NCBI RefSeq assembly: GCF_041431135.1
Contig: NZ_CP107799.1
Coordinates: 6,448,001-6,512,000, forward strand
Direction of reading: 5' to 3'
DNA: 64,000 nt
Origin: Streptomyces sp. NBC_00554
Lineage (GTDB): Bacteria; Actinomycetota; Actinomycetes; Streptomycetales; Streptomycetaceae
The first letter of the stretch is position 1. The number at the start of each line of letters is the position of its first letter. The notes beneath the pieces were generated by a model. It searched no databases. It was not told where the DNA came from and saw only the letters and a list, made by a program, of their open reading frames with translations. Position numbers and translations under genes: made by a program. Below, one piece after another: positions 44,913-53,472 of the stretch.

Positions 44913-45772
44913 GCACCCTCGTCGAGCGGGCCGAGACGGCCGACGGATACCGCGCGCGGCGGACGCTGCCGCTGCGGGTGGAACTGCTCCGGCAGCTGAA
45001 GCGGCGCCGCACCCTCGTCATGGGTGCGATCCTCGCGGCGCTGCCCTTCGTGCTGGTCGCGGCGTTCGCGATCGGAGGCACTCCGGACGGGCGGGGCAAC
45101 CAGATCACGCTGATGGACACGGCCACCGCGTCGGGCGCGAACTTCGCCGCGGTGAACCTGTTCGTCTCCGCCGGCTTCCTGCTGGTGATCCCCGTAGCCC
45201 TGTTCTGCGGGGACACGATCGCCTCCGAGGCGAGCTGGTCCTCGCTGAGATACCTGCTGGCGGCCCCGGTGCCCAGGGCCCGCCTGCTCTGGTCCAAGCT
45301 CACCGTCGCGCTGGGCCTCAGCCTCGCCGCGATGGTGCTGCTGCCGATCGTCGCGCTGGTGGTCGGCACCGCGGCCTACGGCTGGGGCCCGCTGGAGATC
45401 CCCACCGGCGGCGCGCTCTCCGCGGGCACCGCGGCACAGCGCCTGCTGGTCGTGGTGGCGTACATCTTCGTCTCCCAACTGGTCACCGCGGGGCTCGCGT
45501 TCTGGCTCTCGACCAAGACGGACGCACCCCTGGGCGCGGTCGGCGGAGCGGTCGGACTGACGATCGTGGGGAACGTTCTGGACGCCGTCACCGCCCTCGG
45601 CGACTGGCGCGACTTCCTGCCGGCGCACTGGCAGTTCGCCTGGGCGGACGCCGTCCAGCCGCAAATGGAGTGGTCGGGCATGATCCAGGGCGCCGCGATT
45701 TCGGTAACGTACGCGCTCGTCCTGTTTGCCCTGGCCTTCCGGGGTTTCCGGCGCAAGGACATCGTGTCGTAG
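44909..45772 (+). CDS. ABC-2 type transporter permease
   Basis: The 287-residue protein has about six membrane helices (LAALPFVLVAAFAIGG, FLLVIPVALFCGDTIASEAS, and four more). It is of the ABC-2/NatB-like kind that works with a single cytoplasmic ATPase. It overlaps the hydrolase-ABC gene by four bases and is clearly its membrane partner; the pair should form an exporter or lipid/peptide remodelling machine. Substrate unknown. Confidence 0.9.
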   Translation: MSTLVERAETADGYRARRTLPLRVELLRQLKRRRTLVMGAILAALPFVLVAAFAIGGTPDGRGNQITLMDTATASGANFAAVNLFVSAGFLLVIPVALFCGDTIASEASWSSLRYLLAAPVPRARLLWSKLTVALGLSLAAMVLLPIVALVVGTAAYGWGPLEIPTGGALSAGTAAQRLLVVVAYIFVSQLVTAGLAFWLSTKTDAPLGAVGGAVGLTIVGNVLDAVTALGDWRDFLPAHWQFAWADAVQPQMEWSGMIQGAAISVTYALVLFALAFRGFRRKDIVS

Positions 45773-45925
45773 GTCTCCGGAGGATCACCTACCGGTCTCG
45801 ACGGACGCCCACCGTGGCCGCTTCGAGATCCATCCGCAACGCTCCGTAGCGCACATCCAGGCCCCCTCGGACGTCACAGTCACAGACGTCGGCCCAAACA
45901 CAGGCCGCTCACCGAGGGGGCACAG

Positions 45926-47518
45926 ATGGGGAAGGACCACATACGCACGGCGGCGGTCACCACACGCGGCCGTCGACTCCGCGCCACACTGCTCGCCCTG
46001 ACAGCCGCGGGCGCCATGCTGCTCACCGGCTGCGGATCGAACGGCGAAAGTGACTCGCCGGACGGCTCGAAGTCCCGCAACGACGCCACGGGCCCACTGC
46101 CCGCCCCCGCCTACCCGTCGGGCTCCGCACAGGGCGAGCAGAACGGCGAGCAGAGCGGCGAGCAACAGGACGACGAGGGCCGTGAGTTCGCCCCGTCCCC
46201 CGACTACCTCTCCACCTTCGCCCTGGACGTCGACACCGCCTCGTACGGCTACGCCAAGCGCACCCTGGCGGACGGCAGGATGCCCGACCCCTCGACGGTC
46301 CGCCCCGAGGAGTTCGTCAACAGCTTCCGCCAGGACTACGAACGCCCCGACGGCAACGGCTTCTCGGTCACCATCGACGGCGCCCGCACCGAGGACGAGG
46401 ACTGGTCCCTGGTCCGCGTCGGCCTCGCCACCCGCGCCGACGAGGAGGACGGTGAACGCCCGCCCGCCGCCCTCACGTTCGTCCTCGACGTCTCCGGCTC
46501 CATGGCCGAACCGGGCCGCCTCGACCTGGCCAAGGACTCCCTCGGCGTGATGACCGACCGGCTCCGCGACGACGACTCGGTCGCCCTGGTCACCTTCAGC
46601 GACGAGGCCGAGACCGTCCTCCCCATGACCCGGCTCGGCGACAACCGGGGCCGCGTCCACTACGCGATCGACAGCCTGGAACCCCAGTCCTCCACCAACC
46701 TCGGCGCCGGCGTCGAAACCGGCTACGCCACGGCCACCGAAGGCCTCCGCAAGGGCGCCACCAACCGAGTCGTCCTCGTCTCCGACGCCCTCGCCAACAC
46801 CGGCGACACCGACGCCGACACGATCCTGGAGCGCATCGAGGACAATCGTCGCGAGCACGGCATCACGCTCTTCGGAGTCGGCGTCGGCAGCGACTACGGC
46901 GACGCCCTGATGGAGCGCCTCGCCGACAAGGGCGACGGCCACACCACGTACGTCTCGGACACCGAGGGTGCCCGCAAGGTCTTCTGCGAGGAACTCCCGC
47001 AGAACATCGACCTCACCGCCCGCGACGCCAAGGCACAGGTCGCCTTCGACCCTCAGACGGTCGAGCAGTTCCGGCTCATCGGCTACGACAACCGCCAGGT
47101 CGCCGACGAGGACTTCCGCAACGACCAGGTCGACGGCGGCGAGATCGGCCCCGGCCACACGGTGACCGCCCTCTACGCGGTCCGCACCAAGCCCGGCGCC
47201 TCCGGCCACCTCGCCACCGCGAGCGTCCGCTGGCAGGACCCCGACACCCGTACCCCGCACGAGGAATCGGGCCAGGTGGAGGCCACGGCCCTCGAACGCA
47301 GCCTGTGGAACTCCTCCGACCGCTTCCAGGTCACCGCCGTGGCGGCGTACTTCGCCGACGCCCTCCGCCAGGGAGACGACCGCTGGCCCCGGCTCCCCGG
47401 CAGCCTGCCGCTGAACGAACTCGAGTCCCGCGCCGACGAGTTGGCCAACAGCACGGAGGACAAGGCGGTACGAGAACTCGCCGACGCCATCGAGGCGGCC
47501 ACCCGCGCGGAACGCTGA
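45926..47518 (+). CDS. VWA-domain lipoprotein (YfbK family)
   Basis: The 530-residue product has a lipoprotein signal with lipobox LLTGC at about residue 35, a polar Gly/Gln-rich linker, an N-terminal VWA-associated region (LDVDTASYGYAKRTL), a von Willebrand A domain with the MIDAS motif DVSGSM, and a C-terminal DUF3520-like region (EELPQNIDLTARDAKAQVAF). It is surface-anchored and probably binds divalent metal and a partner protein. No function is established that I know of. A 153-base gap separates it from the ABC genes. Confidence 0.9.
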   Translation: MGKDHIRTAAVTTRGRRLRATLLALTAAGAMLLTGCGSNGESDSPDGSKSRNDATGPLPAPAYPSGSAQGEQNGEQSGEQQDDEGREFAPSPDYLSTFALDVDTASYGYAKRTLADGRMPDPSTVRPEEFVNSFRQDYERPDGNGFSVTIDGARTEDEDWSLVRVGLATRADEEDGERPPAALTFVLDVSGSMAEPGRLDLAKDSLGVMTDRLRDDDSVALVTFSDEAETVLPMTRLGDNRGRVHYAIDSLEPQSSTNLGAGVETGYATATEGLRKGATNRVVLVSDALANTGDTDADTILERIEDNRREHGITLFGVGVGSDYGDALMERLADKGDGHTTYVSDTEGARKVFCEELPQNIDLTARDAKAQVAFDPQTVEQFRLIGYDNRQVADEDFRNDQVDGGEIGPGHTVTALYAVRTKPGASGHLATASVRWQDPDTRTPHEESGQVEATALERSLWNSSDRFQVTAVAAYFADALRQGDDRWPRLPGSLPLNELESRADELANSTEDKAVRELADAIEAATRAER

Positions 47519-47519
47519 G

Positions 47520-48095
47520 TCAGCCGGCGCCGGGCCGCCGCCCGGCGCCGTGCAGCAGCGTGTCGACGACAAGCGCCGCCAGGACGTCGGGATCGGGGTC
47601 CGGCCGGTCGTCGCCGTGCAGGGCCTCGCCGATCAGGGCGTAGTAGACGCGGCGGACCCACTCCAGGTCCACGGCCGGGTCGAGCAGCCCCTCGTCCCTG
47701 GCCCGCGCCAGGAGTTCGAGGCAGCGTGCCCCCAACTGGTCCCAGCCCGCCGCCGCGGCGCCGCCCTCGTCGGCCGGCTGCCCCAGGGCATAGCTCCAAG
47801 CCCCCTTGATCCGCAGCACGTTGGCGGTGACGCGATGCAGTGCGACCAGCGACGGTGTGGTGTCGGGCCGCGCGTCCTCGATGGCCTGGGTGAGCTGCCG
47901 TACGGCTGACTCGGCGAGCGCGTCGATCAGCGCCTGCCGGCTGGCGAAGCGCCGGTGGACCGTCGTCCTGGCCACCCCGGCCGCCTCGGCGATCTGCTCC
48001 ATGGACGCGCCCGGATCGGCGGCGAGCACCCGCTCTGCCGCCTCCAGAATCGCGCGCACACTGCGCTCGGCATCGGCCCGCAGTGCTCTGCCCAT
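47520..48095 (-). CDS. TetR family regulator
   Basis: The 191-residue protein has a TetR HTH (MEQIAEAAGVARTTVHRRFA at about 32-51) and an all-helical ligand domain. ATG 48095 follows GGAGGA and was chosen over an in-frame GTG at 48107. It faces the SDR gene across a palindromic site and probably represses it. Confidence 0.9.
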   Translation of the reverse strand: MGRALRADAERSVRAILEAAERVLAADPGASMEQIAEAAGVARTTVHRRFASRQALIDALAESAVRQLTQAIEDARPDTTPSLVALHRVTANVLRIKGAWSYALGQPADEGGAAAAGWDQLGARCLELLARARDEGLLDPAVDLEWVRRVYYALIGEALHGDDRPDPDPDVLAALVVDTLLHGAGRRPGAG

Positions 48096-48167
48096 GGGCT
48101 CCTCCACTCAGTCGGCTCCAGACCCCCAGTGGACGTAGATGGTACGCCTGAGTTGCGGTTCCTCGAC

Positions 48168-48193
48168 TATCTGCATCATAGCTGTTGCAGATA
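48168..48193. promoter_or_regulatory. TetR operator candidate
   Basis: TATCTGCA (48168) and TGCAGATA (48186) flank ten bases. The site lies in the 173-bp divergent region between the TetR and SDR genes. Confidence 0.7.
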
Positions 48194-48268
48194 AGAGAAT
48201 AAGAGCTACAGTGGTGTCCTAGTTAGATACCGGCTCGCCTTCACCCGACCTTTCGAAGGGGAACAGCC

Positions 48269-49087
48269 ATGACCACCACATCCACCGCCCTCATCACCGG
48301 TGCCTCCTCCGGACTGGGCGCCGAATTCGCCGCTCAGCTTGCCGCCCGCGGCCACGACGTGGTCCTCGTCGCCCGCTCCCAGGACCGCCTCGAAGAACTG
48401 GCCGAGCGCCTGCGCACCCGGCACGGCGTCCAGGCGCACGTCCTGCCCCAGGACCTCGCCGAGCCCGATGCCGCCGCCCGGGTCACCGACGCCCTCACCG
48501 CCCGCGGCCTCACCGTCGACCTGCTGGTCAACAACGCAGGCTTCGGCACCTGCGGCCGGTTCGAGGAAATCGACCCGGCGCGCGAGCACGACGAGATCAT
48601 GGTCAACGTCGTCGCCCCCGTGGACCTCACCCACGCCCTGCTCCCCGGCATGCTGGAGCGCGGCTCCGGAGCCGTCCTCAACGTCGGCTCCACGGCGGGC
48701 TACCAGCCGGGCCCGTACTTCGCGGTCTACAGCGCCACCAAGGTCTTCGTCCTCAACTTCTCGCTGGCTCTGCGCCAGGAGTGCCGAGGACGCGGCATCC
48801 GCGTCACGGCCCTGTGCCCGGGCCCGGTCGAGACAGGCTTCTTCGACGCGATCGGCACCCGCAAGGCCGCGGTGACGGGCTCCTTCACCACCACGGAACC
48901 GGTCGTCCGCGCAGCCCTGCGGGCCCTCGACCGCGACCGCGCCTACGTCACCCCGGGGCTGGGCAACGCACTCGGCGCCCACCTGACCCCCCGCCGCCCG
49001 CGCACCCTGGTGGCGGCGATCGCCAAGCGCGTCACGCGCAAGGTGCTGGAGCCGGAGCGCAAGCCCTCCGAACTGGCGGCCGCGTGA
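48269..49087 (+). CDS. Short-chain dehydrogenase/reductase
   Basis: The 272-residue protein has the cofactor motif TGASSGLGAEFA, NNAGFG, the catalytic Ser in NVGSTAGY and YSATK (YxxxK). It is of the classical SDR group often acting on fatty or keto substrates. GAAGGGGA precedes the ATG. It is likely controlled by the divergent TetR protein. Confidence 0.92.
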   Translation: MTTTSTALITGASSGLGAEFAAQLAARGHDVVLVARSQDRLEELAERLRTRHGVQAHVLPQDLAEPDAAARVTDALTARGLTVDLLVNNAGFGTCGRFEEIDPAREHDEIMVNVVAPVDLTHALLPGMLERGSGAVLNVGSTAGYQPGPYFAVYSATKVFVLNFSLALRQECRGRGIRVTALCPGPVETGFFDAIGTRKAAVTGSFTTTEPVVRAALRALDRDRAYVTPGLGNALGAHLTPRRPRTLVAAIAKRVTRKVLEPERKPSELAAA

Positions 49088-49170
49088 ACCGGTCACGCAC
49101 GACCCGTTGAATTTCCGTTACGCGCGGGTAAGTTGACCCCCGTTCAGGAACCCTGCGACCGGGAGCCACC

Positions 49171-51090
49171 ATGGGCGTACGCAAGGACTTGAAACGGGCG
49201 AAGAAGCGCACCGACCTCGCGTCCCGCACCAAGGTCGAGCTGACCAGGGACGACACCGGCAAGGTCCGCGAGGCCCGCACAGCCCGGCTGGCCCCGGGCC
49301 CCACCACCGGCAGCACCGCCGACCTGCCCTTCACCAACGCGGCCGAGACCCCGGACGTCGTCGTCCTGCGCCGCCAGGAACACGGCACCTGGCACCCCGT
49401 CACCGCGGCGGCCTTCGCCCGCGAAGTCACCGCCACGGCAAAGGGGTTGATCGCGGCAGGGCTCGAACCGGGCGGCCGGGTCGCGGTGATGTCCCGTACA
49501 CGCTACGAGTGGACGGTCCTAGACTTCGCGATCTGGGCAGCCGGCGGCCAGTCCATACCCGTCTACGCGACCTCGTCCGCCGAGCAAGTGGAGTGGATCG
49601 TCAGGGACTCGGGCGCACACTTCGTGATCGTCGAGACCCCCGAGAACGCGGACACCGTGACGACCGCCACGGCCCGGCACCCCGAACTCCCGCGCGTCTG
49701 GCAGCTGGACGCGAACGCGCTGGCCGAACTCGCCACCCTGGGCCGGGACATCCCCGACGAGGAGGTGGTCAAGCGCCGCGCCGCCCTCACCCCGGACGCC
49801 ATCGCCACCCTCTGCTACACCTCCGGAACGACCGGCCGGCCCAAGGGCTGCGTCCTCACCCACGCCAACCTGCACGCCGAAGCCGCCAACACGGTCGAGC
49901 TGCTGCACCCCATCTTCAAGGAAGTCACCGGCCAGACCGCCTCGACCCTCCTCTTCCTCCCGCTCGCCCACATCATGGGCCGCACCCTCCAGATCGCCTG
50001 CCTGATGGCCCGCATCGAAGTGGGCCACTGCCCGAGCATCAAGCCCGATGAACTCCGGCCCGCCTTACGGGAGTTCAGGCCGACCTTCCTGGTCGGCGTC
50101 CCGTACCTCTTCGAGAAGATCCACAACACCGGCCGCGCGACCGCCGAGAAGATCGGCCGCGGCGCCTCCTTCGACCGCGCCCACCGCATCGGCGTCCGCT
50201 TCGGAGAGGCGTACCTGAACAAGTTCCTGGGGACGGGCAAGGGGCCAGGACCGGGCCTGTACGCCGCCTGGGCGCTCTACGACCTGCTGGTCTACCGCCG
50301 TATCCGCAAGGAACTCGGCGGCCGCGCCCGCTACGCCATCAGCGGCGGCTCCCCGCTCGACCGCGACCTCAACCTCTTCTTCTACGCCGCCGGAATCATC
50401 GTCTACGAGGGCTACGGCCTCACCGAGACGACAGCCGCGGCGACGATCGTCCCGCCCCTGCGCCCCCGCCCCGGCACGGTCGGCCTCCCTGTCCCCGGCA
50501 CCGCGATCCGCATCGCCGACGACGGCGAGGTTCTCATCAAGGGCGGCGTCGTCTTCGGCGCCTACTGGAACAACCCGTCGGCCACGGACGCGGTACTGCG
50601 CCGCGACTGGTTCGCCACCGGCGACCTCGGCGCCCTCGACGAGGACGGCTACCTCACCATCACCGGCCGCAAGAAGGACATCCTCGTCACCTCCGGCGGC
50701 AAGAACGTCTCGCCCGCCGTCCTGGAGGACCGCCTGCGCAGCCGCCCGCCCGTCGGCCAGTGCATCGTCGTCGGCGACAACCGCCCGTACATCGCCGCCC
50801 TGATCACCCTGGACCCCGAGGCCGTCGCCCACTGGCTCGCCGTACGCCAACTGCCCGCCGACACCCCGCTGTCCGCGCTCACGGACGATCCCCGGATGCG
50901 CGCCGACGTCCAGAGGGCCGTCGACCATGCGAACGACGCGGTCTCGCGCGCCGAATCCATTCGCCGGTTCACCCTGGTGGCAGGCGAGTTCACCGAGGAC
51001 AACGGACTGCTCACCCCGTCCCTGAAGGTCAAGCGCCATGCGGTGACGGCGGCCTACGCGGACGAGATCGAGGCGCTGTACGGGAGCTGA
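49171..51090 (+). CDS. fadD: Long-chain fatty acyl-CoA/AMP ligase
   Basis: The 639-residue adenylate-forming enzyme has YTSGTTGRPKG at 216-226, YGLTETTAA, the Asp of FATGDLGALDEDGYL and the hinge GRKKD followed by GGKNVSP. It activates long-chain fatty acids. Codon 299 is TTA (bases 50065-50067, verified in frame), the rare leucine codon read by the bldA tRNA in Streptomyces, so its translation may depend on development. It sits directly before the rodlin genes and ends at a shared hairpin. Confidence 0.93.
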   Translation: MGVRKDLKRAKKRTDLASRTKVELTRDDTGKVREARTARLAPGPTTGSTADLPFTNAAETPDVVVLRRQEHGTWHPVTAAAFAREVTATAKGLIAAGLEPGGRVAVMSRTRYEWTVLDFAIWAAGGQSIPVYATSSAEQVEWIVRDSGAHFVIVETPENADTVTTATARHPELPRVWQLDANALAELATLGRDIPDEEVVKRRAALTPDAIATLCYTSGTTGRPKGCVLTHANLHAEAANTVELLHPIFKEVTGQTASTLLFLPLAHIMGRTLQIACLMARIEVGHCPSIKPDELRPALREFRPTFLVGVPYLFEKIHNTGRATAEKIGRGASFDRAHRIGVRFGEAYLNKFLGTGKGPGPGLYAAWALYDLLVYRRIRKELGGRARYAISGGSPLDRDLNLFFYAAGIIVYEGYGLTETTAAATIVPPLRPRPGTVGLPVPGTAIRIADDGEVLIKGGVVFGAYWNNPSATDAVLRRDWFATGDLGALDEDGYLTITGRKKDILVTSGGKNVSPAVLEDRLRSRPPVGQCIVVGDNRPYIAALITLDPEAVAHWLAVRQLPADTPLSALTDDPRMRADVQRAVDHANDAVSRAESIRRFTLVAGEFTEDNGLLTPSLKVKRHAVTAAYADEIEALYGS

Positions 51091-51113
51091 GCACGTGCGC
51101 CGGACATGAAAAA

Positions 51114-51146
51114 GAGCGGGCCGCCGATGTGCTCGGCGGCCCGCTC
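51114..51146. terminator. Bidirectional terminator, fadD and rodlin
   Basis: A 14-bp perfect stem (51114-51127 with 51133-51146) sits between the convergent fadD (stop 51090) and first rodlin gene (stop 51162). An A-run lies on its left, giving a U-run for the minus-strand transcript. Confidence 0.92.
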
Positions 51147-51161
51147 TCCCGGTGCTGAGAA

Positions 51162-51569
51162 CTACTTGTTGCCGGCGCCGTTGCCGGAGAGGACCGGGAT
51201 GTTGCTCAGGATGTGCGACAGCGGCTCGTCGCCCTTGGCCTGGGTCGAGTTCTCGACACACTGCTGGTTCTGCGGGGCCGACAGGATCGGGATGTCCTGG
51301 AGCGCGACGCCACCGATGCCCGCGATGCCGCCGGCGTTGACCTTCGCGGGCAGGCCGATGCAGGGCTTGTTCAGGGAACCCTGGATGAGCGAGAGCTGCG
51401 GGCTCATGTCGCCCTCGGTCTTGGAGTTACCGAACTCCTGGACCGCGCCGTTGCCGCTGGTGGACTGGGTGCCGTTGTCGTTGCCGATCGCCAGGGCCTG
51501 GGGGGCGACCCCGGCCGAGATGCCGGCGACGGAAGCGGCAATAGCGGCGGTTGCCCACAGCTTCTTCAT
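51162..51569 (-). CDS. Rodlin
   Basis: The 135-residue product starts MKKLWATAAIAASVAG, with a signal peptide ending near AQALA, then the rodlin body: IGNDNGTQSTSGNGAVQEFGN, MSPQLSLIQGSLNKPCIGLP and the near-invariant tail LQDIPILSAPQNQQCVENS...DEPLSHIL. Two cysteines are present. Rodlins form the paired-rodlet layer on aerial hyphae and spores with chaplins. ATG 51569 has GAAGGG at the right distance; ATG 51575 is too close to it. Confidence 0.95.
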   Translation of the reverse strand: MKKLWATAAIAASVAGISAGVAPQALAIGNDNGTQSTSGNGAVQEFGNSKTEGDMSPQLSLIQGSLNKPCIGLPAKVNAGGIAGIGGVALQDIPILSAPQNQQCVENSTQAKGDEPLSHILSNIPVLSGNGAGNK

Positions 51570-51703
51570 GTTCATTCCCTTCAGAAAGCGGACTCCAGTG
51601 AGGAGCTGCGTAATGATCAACTGCGTAGCGCCTGCCGGGGTTGCGGGTTATGCCCCGTTTGGCCCAGCGTGTGTTTGGGAACGCCGTGCAGGGGCGCGCC
51701 CGT

Positions 51704-51741
51704 GCTGCCGTGAACACAAGCCGCTGCCGTGAACACAAGCC
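51704..51741. repeat. 19-bp perfect tandem duplication
   Basis: GCTGCCGTGAACACAAGCC occurs twice without spacer (51704-51722, 51723-51741) just downstream of the second rodlin gene's terminator. Confidence 0.9.
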
Positions 51742-51742
51742 G

Positions 51743-51770
51743 GCGGGCCGCCGATGGATCGGCGGCCCGC
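51743..51770 (-). terminator. Terminator of the second rodlin gene
   Basis: A 13-bp perfect stem (51743-51755 with 51758-51770) resembles in sequence the terminator at 51114-51146 (both contain GCGGGCCGCCGA). Confidence 0.88.
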
Positions 51771-51791
51771 TGACGGGAACTCAGAAGAGAA

Positions 51792-52202
51792 CTACTTGTT
51801 GCCGGCGCCGTTGCCGGCCAGGACCGGGATGTTGTTCAGGATGTGCGACAGCGGCTCGTCGCCCTTGGCCTGGGTCGAGTTCTCGACACACTGCTGGTTC
51901 TGCGGGGCCGACAGGACCGGGATGTCCTGGAGCGCGACACCGCCGATGAGGGCGGCTCCACCGAGGTTGAGCTTCGCGGGCAGGCCGACACAGGGCTTGT
52001 TGAGCGAGCCCTGGATGAGCGCCATCTGGGGGCTCATCTTGCCGTACGTGGCCGAGTTGCCGTACGTCTGCACGGCACCGTTGCCGCTGGTGGACGTCGT
52101 GCCGTTGTCGTTGCCGATCGCCATCGCCGGCGTCGCGGCGGCAGCGGACACACCGACGACGGAAGCGGCGACCGCCGCAGCAGCCATAACCTTCTTGATC
52201 AC
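51792..52202 (-). CDS. Rodlin
   Basis: The 136-residue protein starts at GTG (VIKKVMAAAAVAASVVG), with a signal peptide ending near TPAMA and the rodlin body IGNDNGTTSTSGNGAVQTYGN. Its 3' 140 bases are almost identical to those of the rodlin gene at 51162, while the middle differs (SATYGKMSPQMALIQG, LNLGGAALIGG). GAAGGGA lies eight bases before the GTG. It is divergent from the third rodlin gene. Confidence 0.95.
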   Translation of the reverse strand: MIKKVMAAAAVAASVVGVSAAAATPAMAIGNDNGTTSTSGNGAVQTYGNSATYGKMSPQMALIQGSLNKPCVGLPAKLNLGGAALIGGVALQDIPVLSAPQNQQCVENSTQAKGDEPLSHILNNIPVLAGNGAGNK

Positions 52203-52454
52203 TAGCTAGTCCCTTCTGGAGAAACCCCGTCCACCGGAGCGCTCTGGTCAACTGCCCCGGCCGCTCTTGGTTGCTCTGTTTCACTCCGATGGCCCACGTC
52301 GAAGAGTGATTCCGGCGTGCGCGCGCCAATTCGGAGTCCCATGCGTTTCCTCGTTCCGAACGGGCCATTCGGGTGAATCACCGCAACCAATCCGTTCGCG
52401 CCGGGTTGATGCGAGAGCAGGAACACGTGTGTCTGCACAGGAAAGGAACGCGAA
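52203..52454. promoter_or_regulatory. Divergent control region of two rodlin genes
   Basis: This 252-bp region holds both rodlin promoters and ribosome sites (GAAGGGA on the minus side; GGAAAGGAACGC before ATG 52455). I could not assign -10/-35 boxes with confidence. Confidence 0.5.
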
Positions 52455-52865
52455 ATGCTTCAGAAGGCAATGGCCGCGGTGGCGGTCACCGCTTCCGTGG
52501 TCGGTATCTCGGCGGCGGCCGCCCCTCAGGCGCTTGCCATCGGTGACGGCAACGGCACCAACTCCGTCAGTGGAAACGGTGCGGTCCAGGAGTTCGGCAA
52601 CTCCGTGACCAAGGGCGACAAGAGCCCGCAGCTGAGCCTGGCTCAGGGTTCGCTGAACAAGCTCTGCCTCGGCGTGCCCGTCAAGGGCAACGTGGGCGGA
52701 GCCGCCCTCATTGGCGGTGTGGCGCTCCAGGACATCCCGATCCTGTCGGCCCCGCAGAACCAGCAGTGCGCCGAGAACTCGACCCAGGCCAAGGGTGACG
52801 AGCCGCTGTCGCACATCCTGAGCAACATCCCGGTTCTCTCCGGGAACGGCATCGGCAACCACTGA
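52455..52865 (+). CDS. Rodlin
   Basis: The 136-residue protein starts MLQKAMAAVAVTASVVG with a signal peptide ending near PQALA, followed by IGDGNGTNSVSGNGAVQEFGN and the family tail LQDIPILSAPQNQQCAENS. It is the most divergent of the three (CLGVPVKGNVGGAALIGG; ends GIGNH rather than GAGNK). It probably corresponds to the member transcribed opposite the other two in the classical rdlA/rdlB arrangement. Confidence 0.95.
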   Translation: MLQKAMAAVAVTASVVGISAAAAPQALAIGDGNGTNSVSGNGAVQEFGNSVTKGDKSPQLSLAQGSLNKLCLGVPVKGNVGGAALIGGVALQDIPILSAPQNQQCAENSTQAKGDEPLSHILSNIPVLSGNGIGNH

Positions 52866-52882
52866 CCGCTGTCTCGAAAGGC

Positions 52883-52919
52883 TCGGGCCGCCCGTCGCGT
52901 TGACGAATGGGCGGGCCCG
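52883..52919 (+). terminator. Terminator of the third rodlin gene
   Basis: CGGGCCGCCCG and its near-complement CGGGCGGGCCCG around 52884-52919 form a G/C-rich hairpin 20 bases after the stop. Pairing is imperfect. Confidence 0.6.
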
Positions 52920-53131
52920 GGCTTTTCCGCGATTTCCTTCCTGCTTCGGTGCAGGGTGAATCGAGCTTTGGTGCAGGGCAATTCGAGTGAATTACCAAGT
53001 GGATTACGTTGTGTAGTTTCTCGATCGGCTGTCCCTCGTTTACAGCCTGCAGGTCATGGTGCGAGCCTTTCATGCTGTGCTCGCTCGGCTTCGGCCGTCA
53101 TAGGGGCATGACCGCAGAGAAGGGAAAGCAC

Positions 53132-53365
53132 GTGAAGCTCAAGAAGAGCGCTGCTGTCGTCGCCGGCGCGATCATGGCCCTGGGACTCGCCTCCCCCGCC
53201 TTCGCGGACGCCGACGCCCATGGTGCGGCCATCGGCTCGCCGGGTGTCCTCTCGGGCAACGTGATCCAGGTTCCCATCCACGTTCCCATCAACGTGTGCG
53301 GCAACTCGATCAACGTCATCGCCCTGCTGAACCCGGCGTTCGGCAACACCTGCATCAACGACTGA
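53132..53365 (+). CDS. Short chaplin
   Basis: The 77-residue product starts at GTG (VKLKKSAAVVAGAIMALG), has a signal peptide ending at PAFA, and one chaplin domain (AIGSPGVLSGNVIQVPIHVP, then VCGNSINVIALLNPAFGNTC with two cysteines). Short chaplins self-assemble into amyloid-like fibrils at the hyphal surface. GAAGGGAAAGCAC precedes the GTG. The upstream in-frame codons do not look coding. Confidence 0.94.
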   Translation: MKLKKSAAVVAGAIMALGLASPAFADADAHGAAIGSPGVLSGNVIQVPIHVPINVCGNSINVIALLNPAFGNTCIND

Positions 53366-53401
53366 CGCAGACGGCACATCAGCCGCTTCGGCTGTGCCAC
53401 G

Positions 53402-53438
53402 GCCGGCCTTGGAACGCATTTTCGGTTCCAAGGCCGGC
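53402..53438 (+). terminator. Terminator of the short chaplin gene
   Basis: A 14-bp perfect stem (53402-53415 with 53425-53438), T-rich loop and trailing TTTCC lie 36 bases past the stop. Confidence 0.92.
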
Positions 53439-53472
53439 TTTCCTCACTTCATCAAGCAGGAAGACAACGAGA

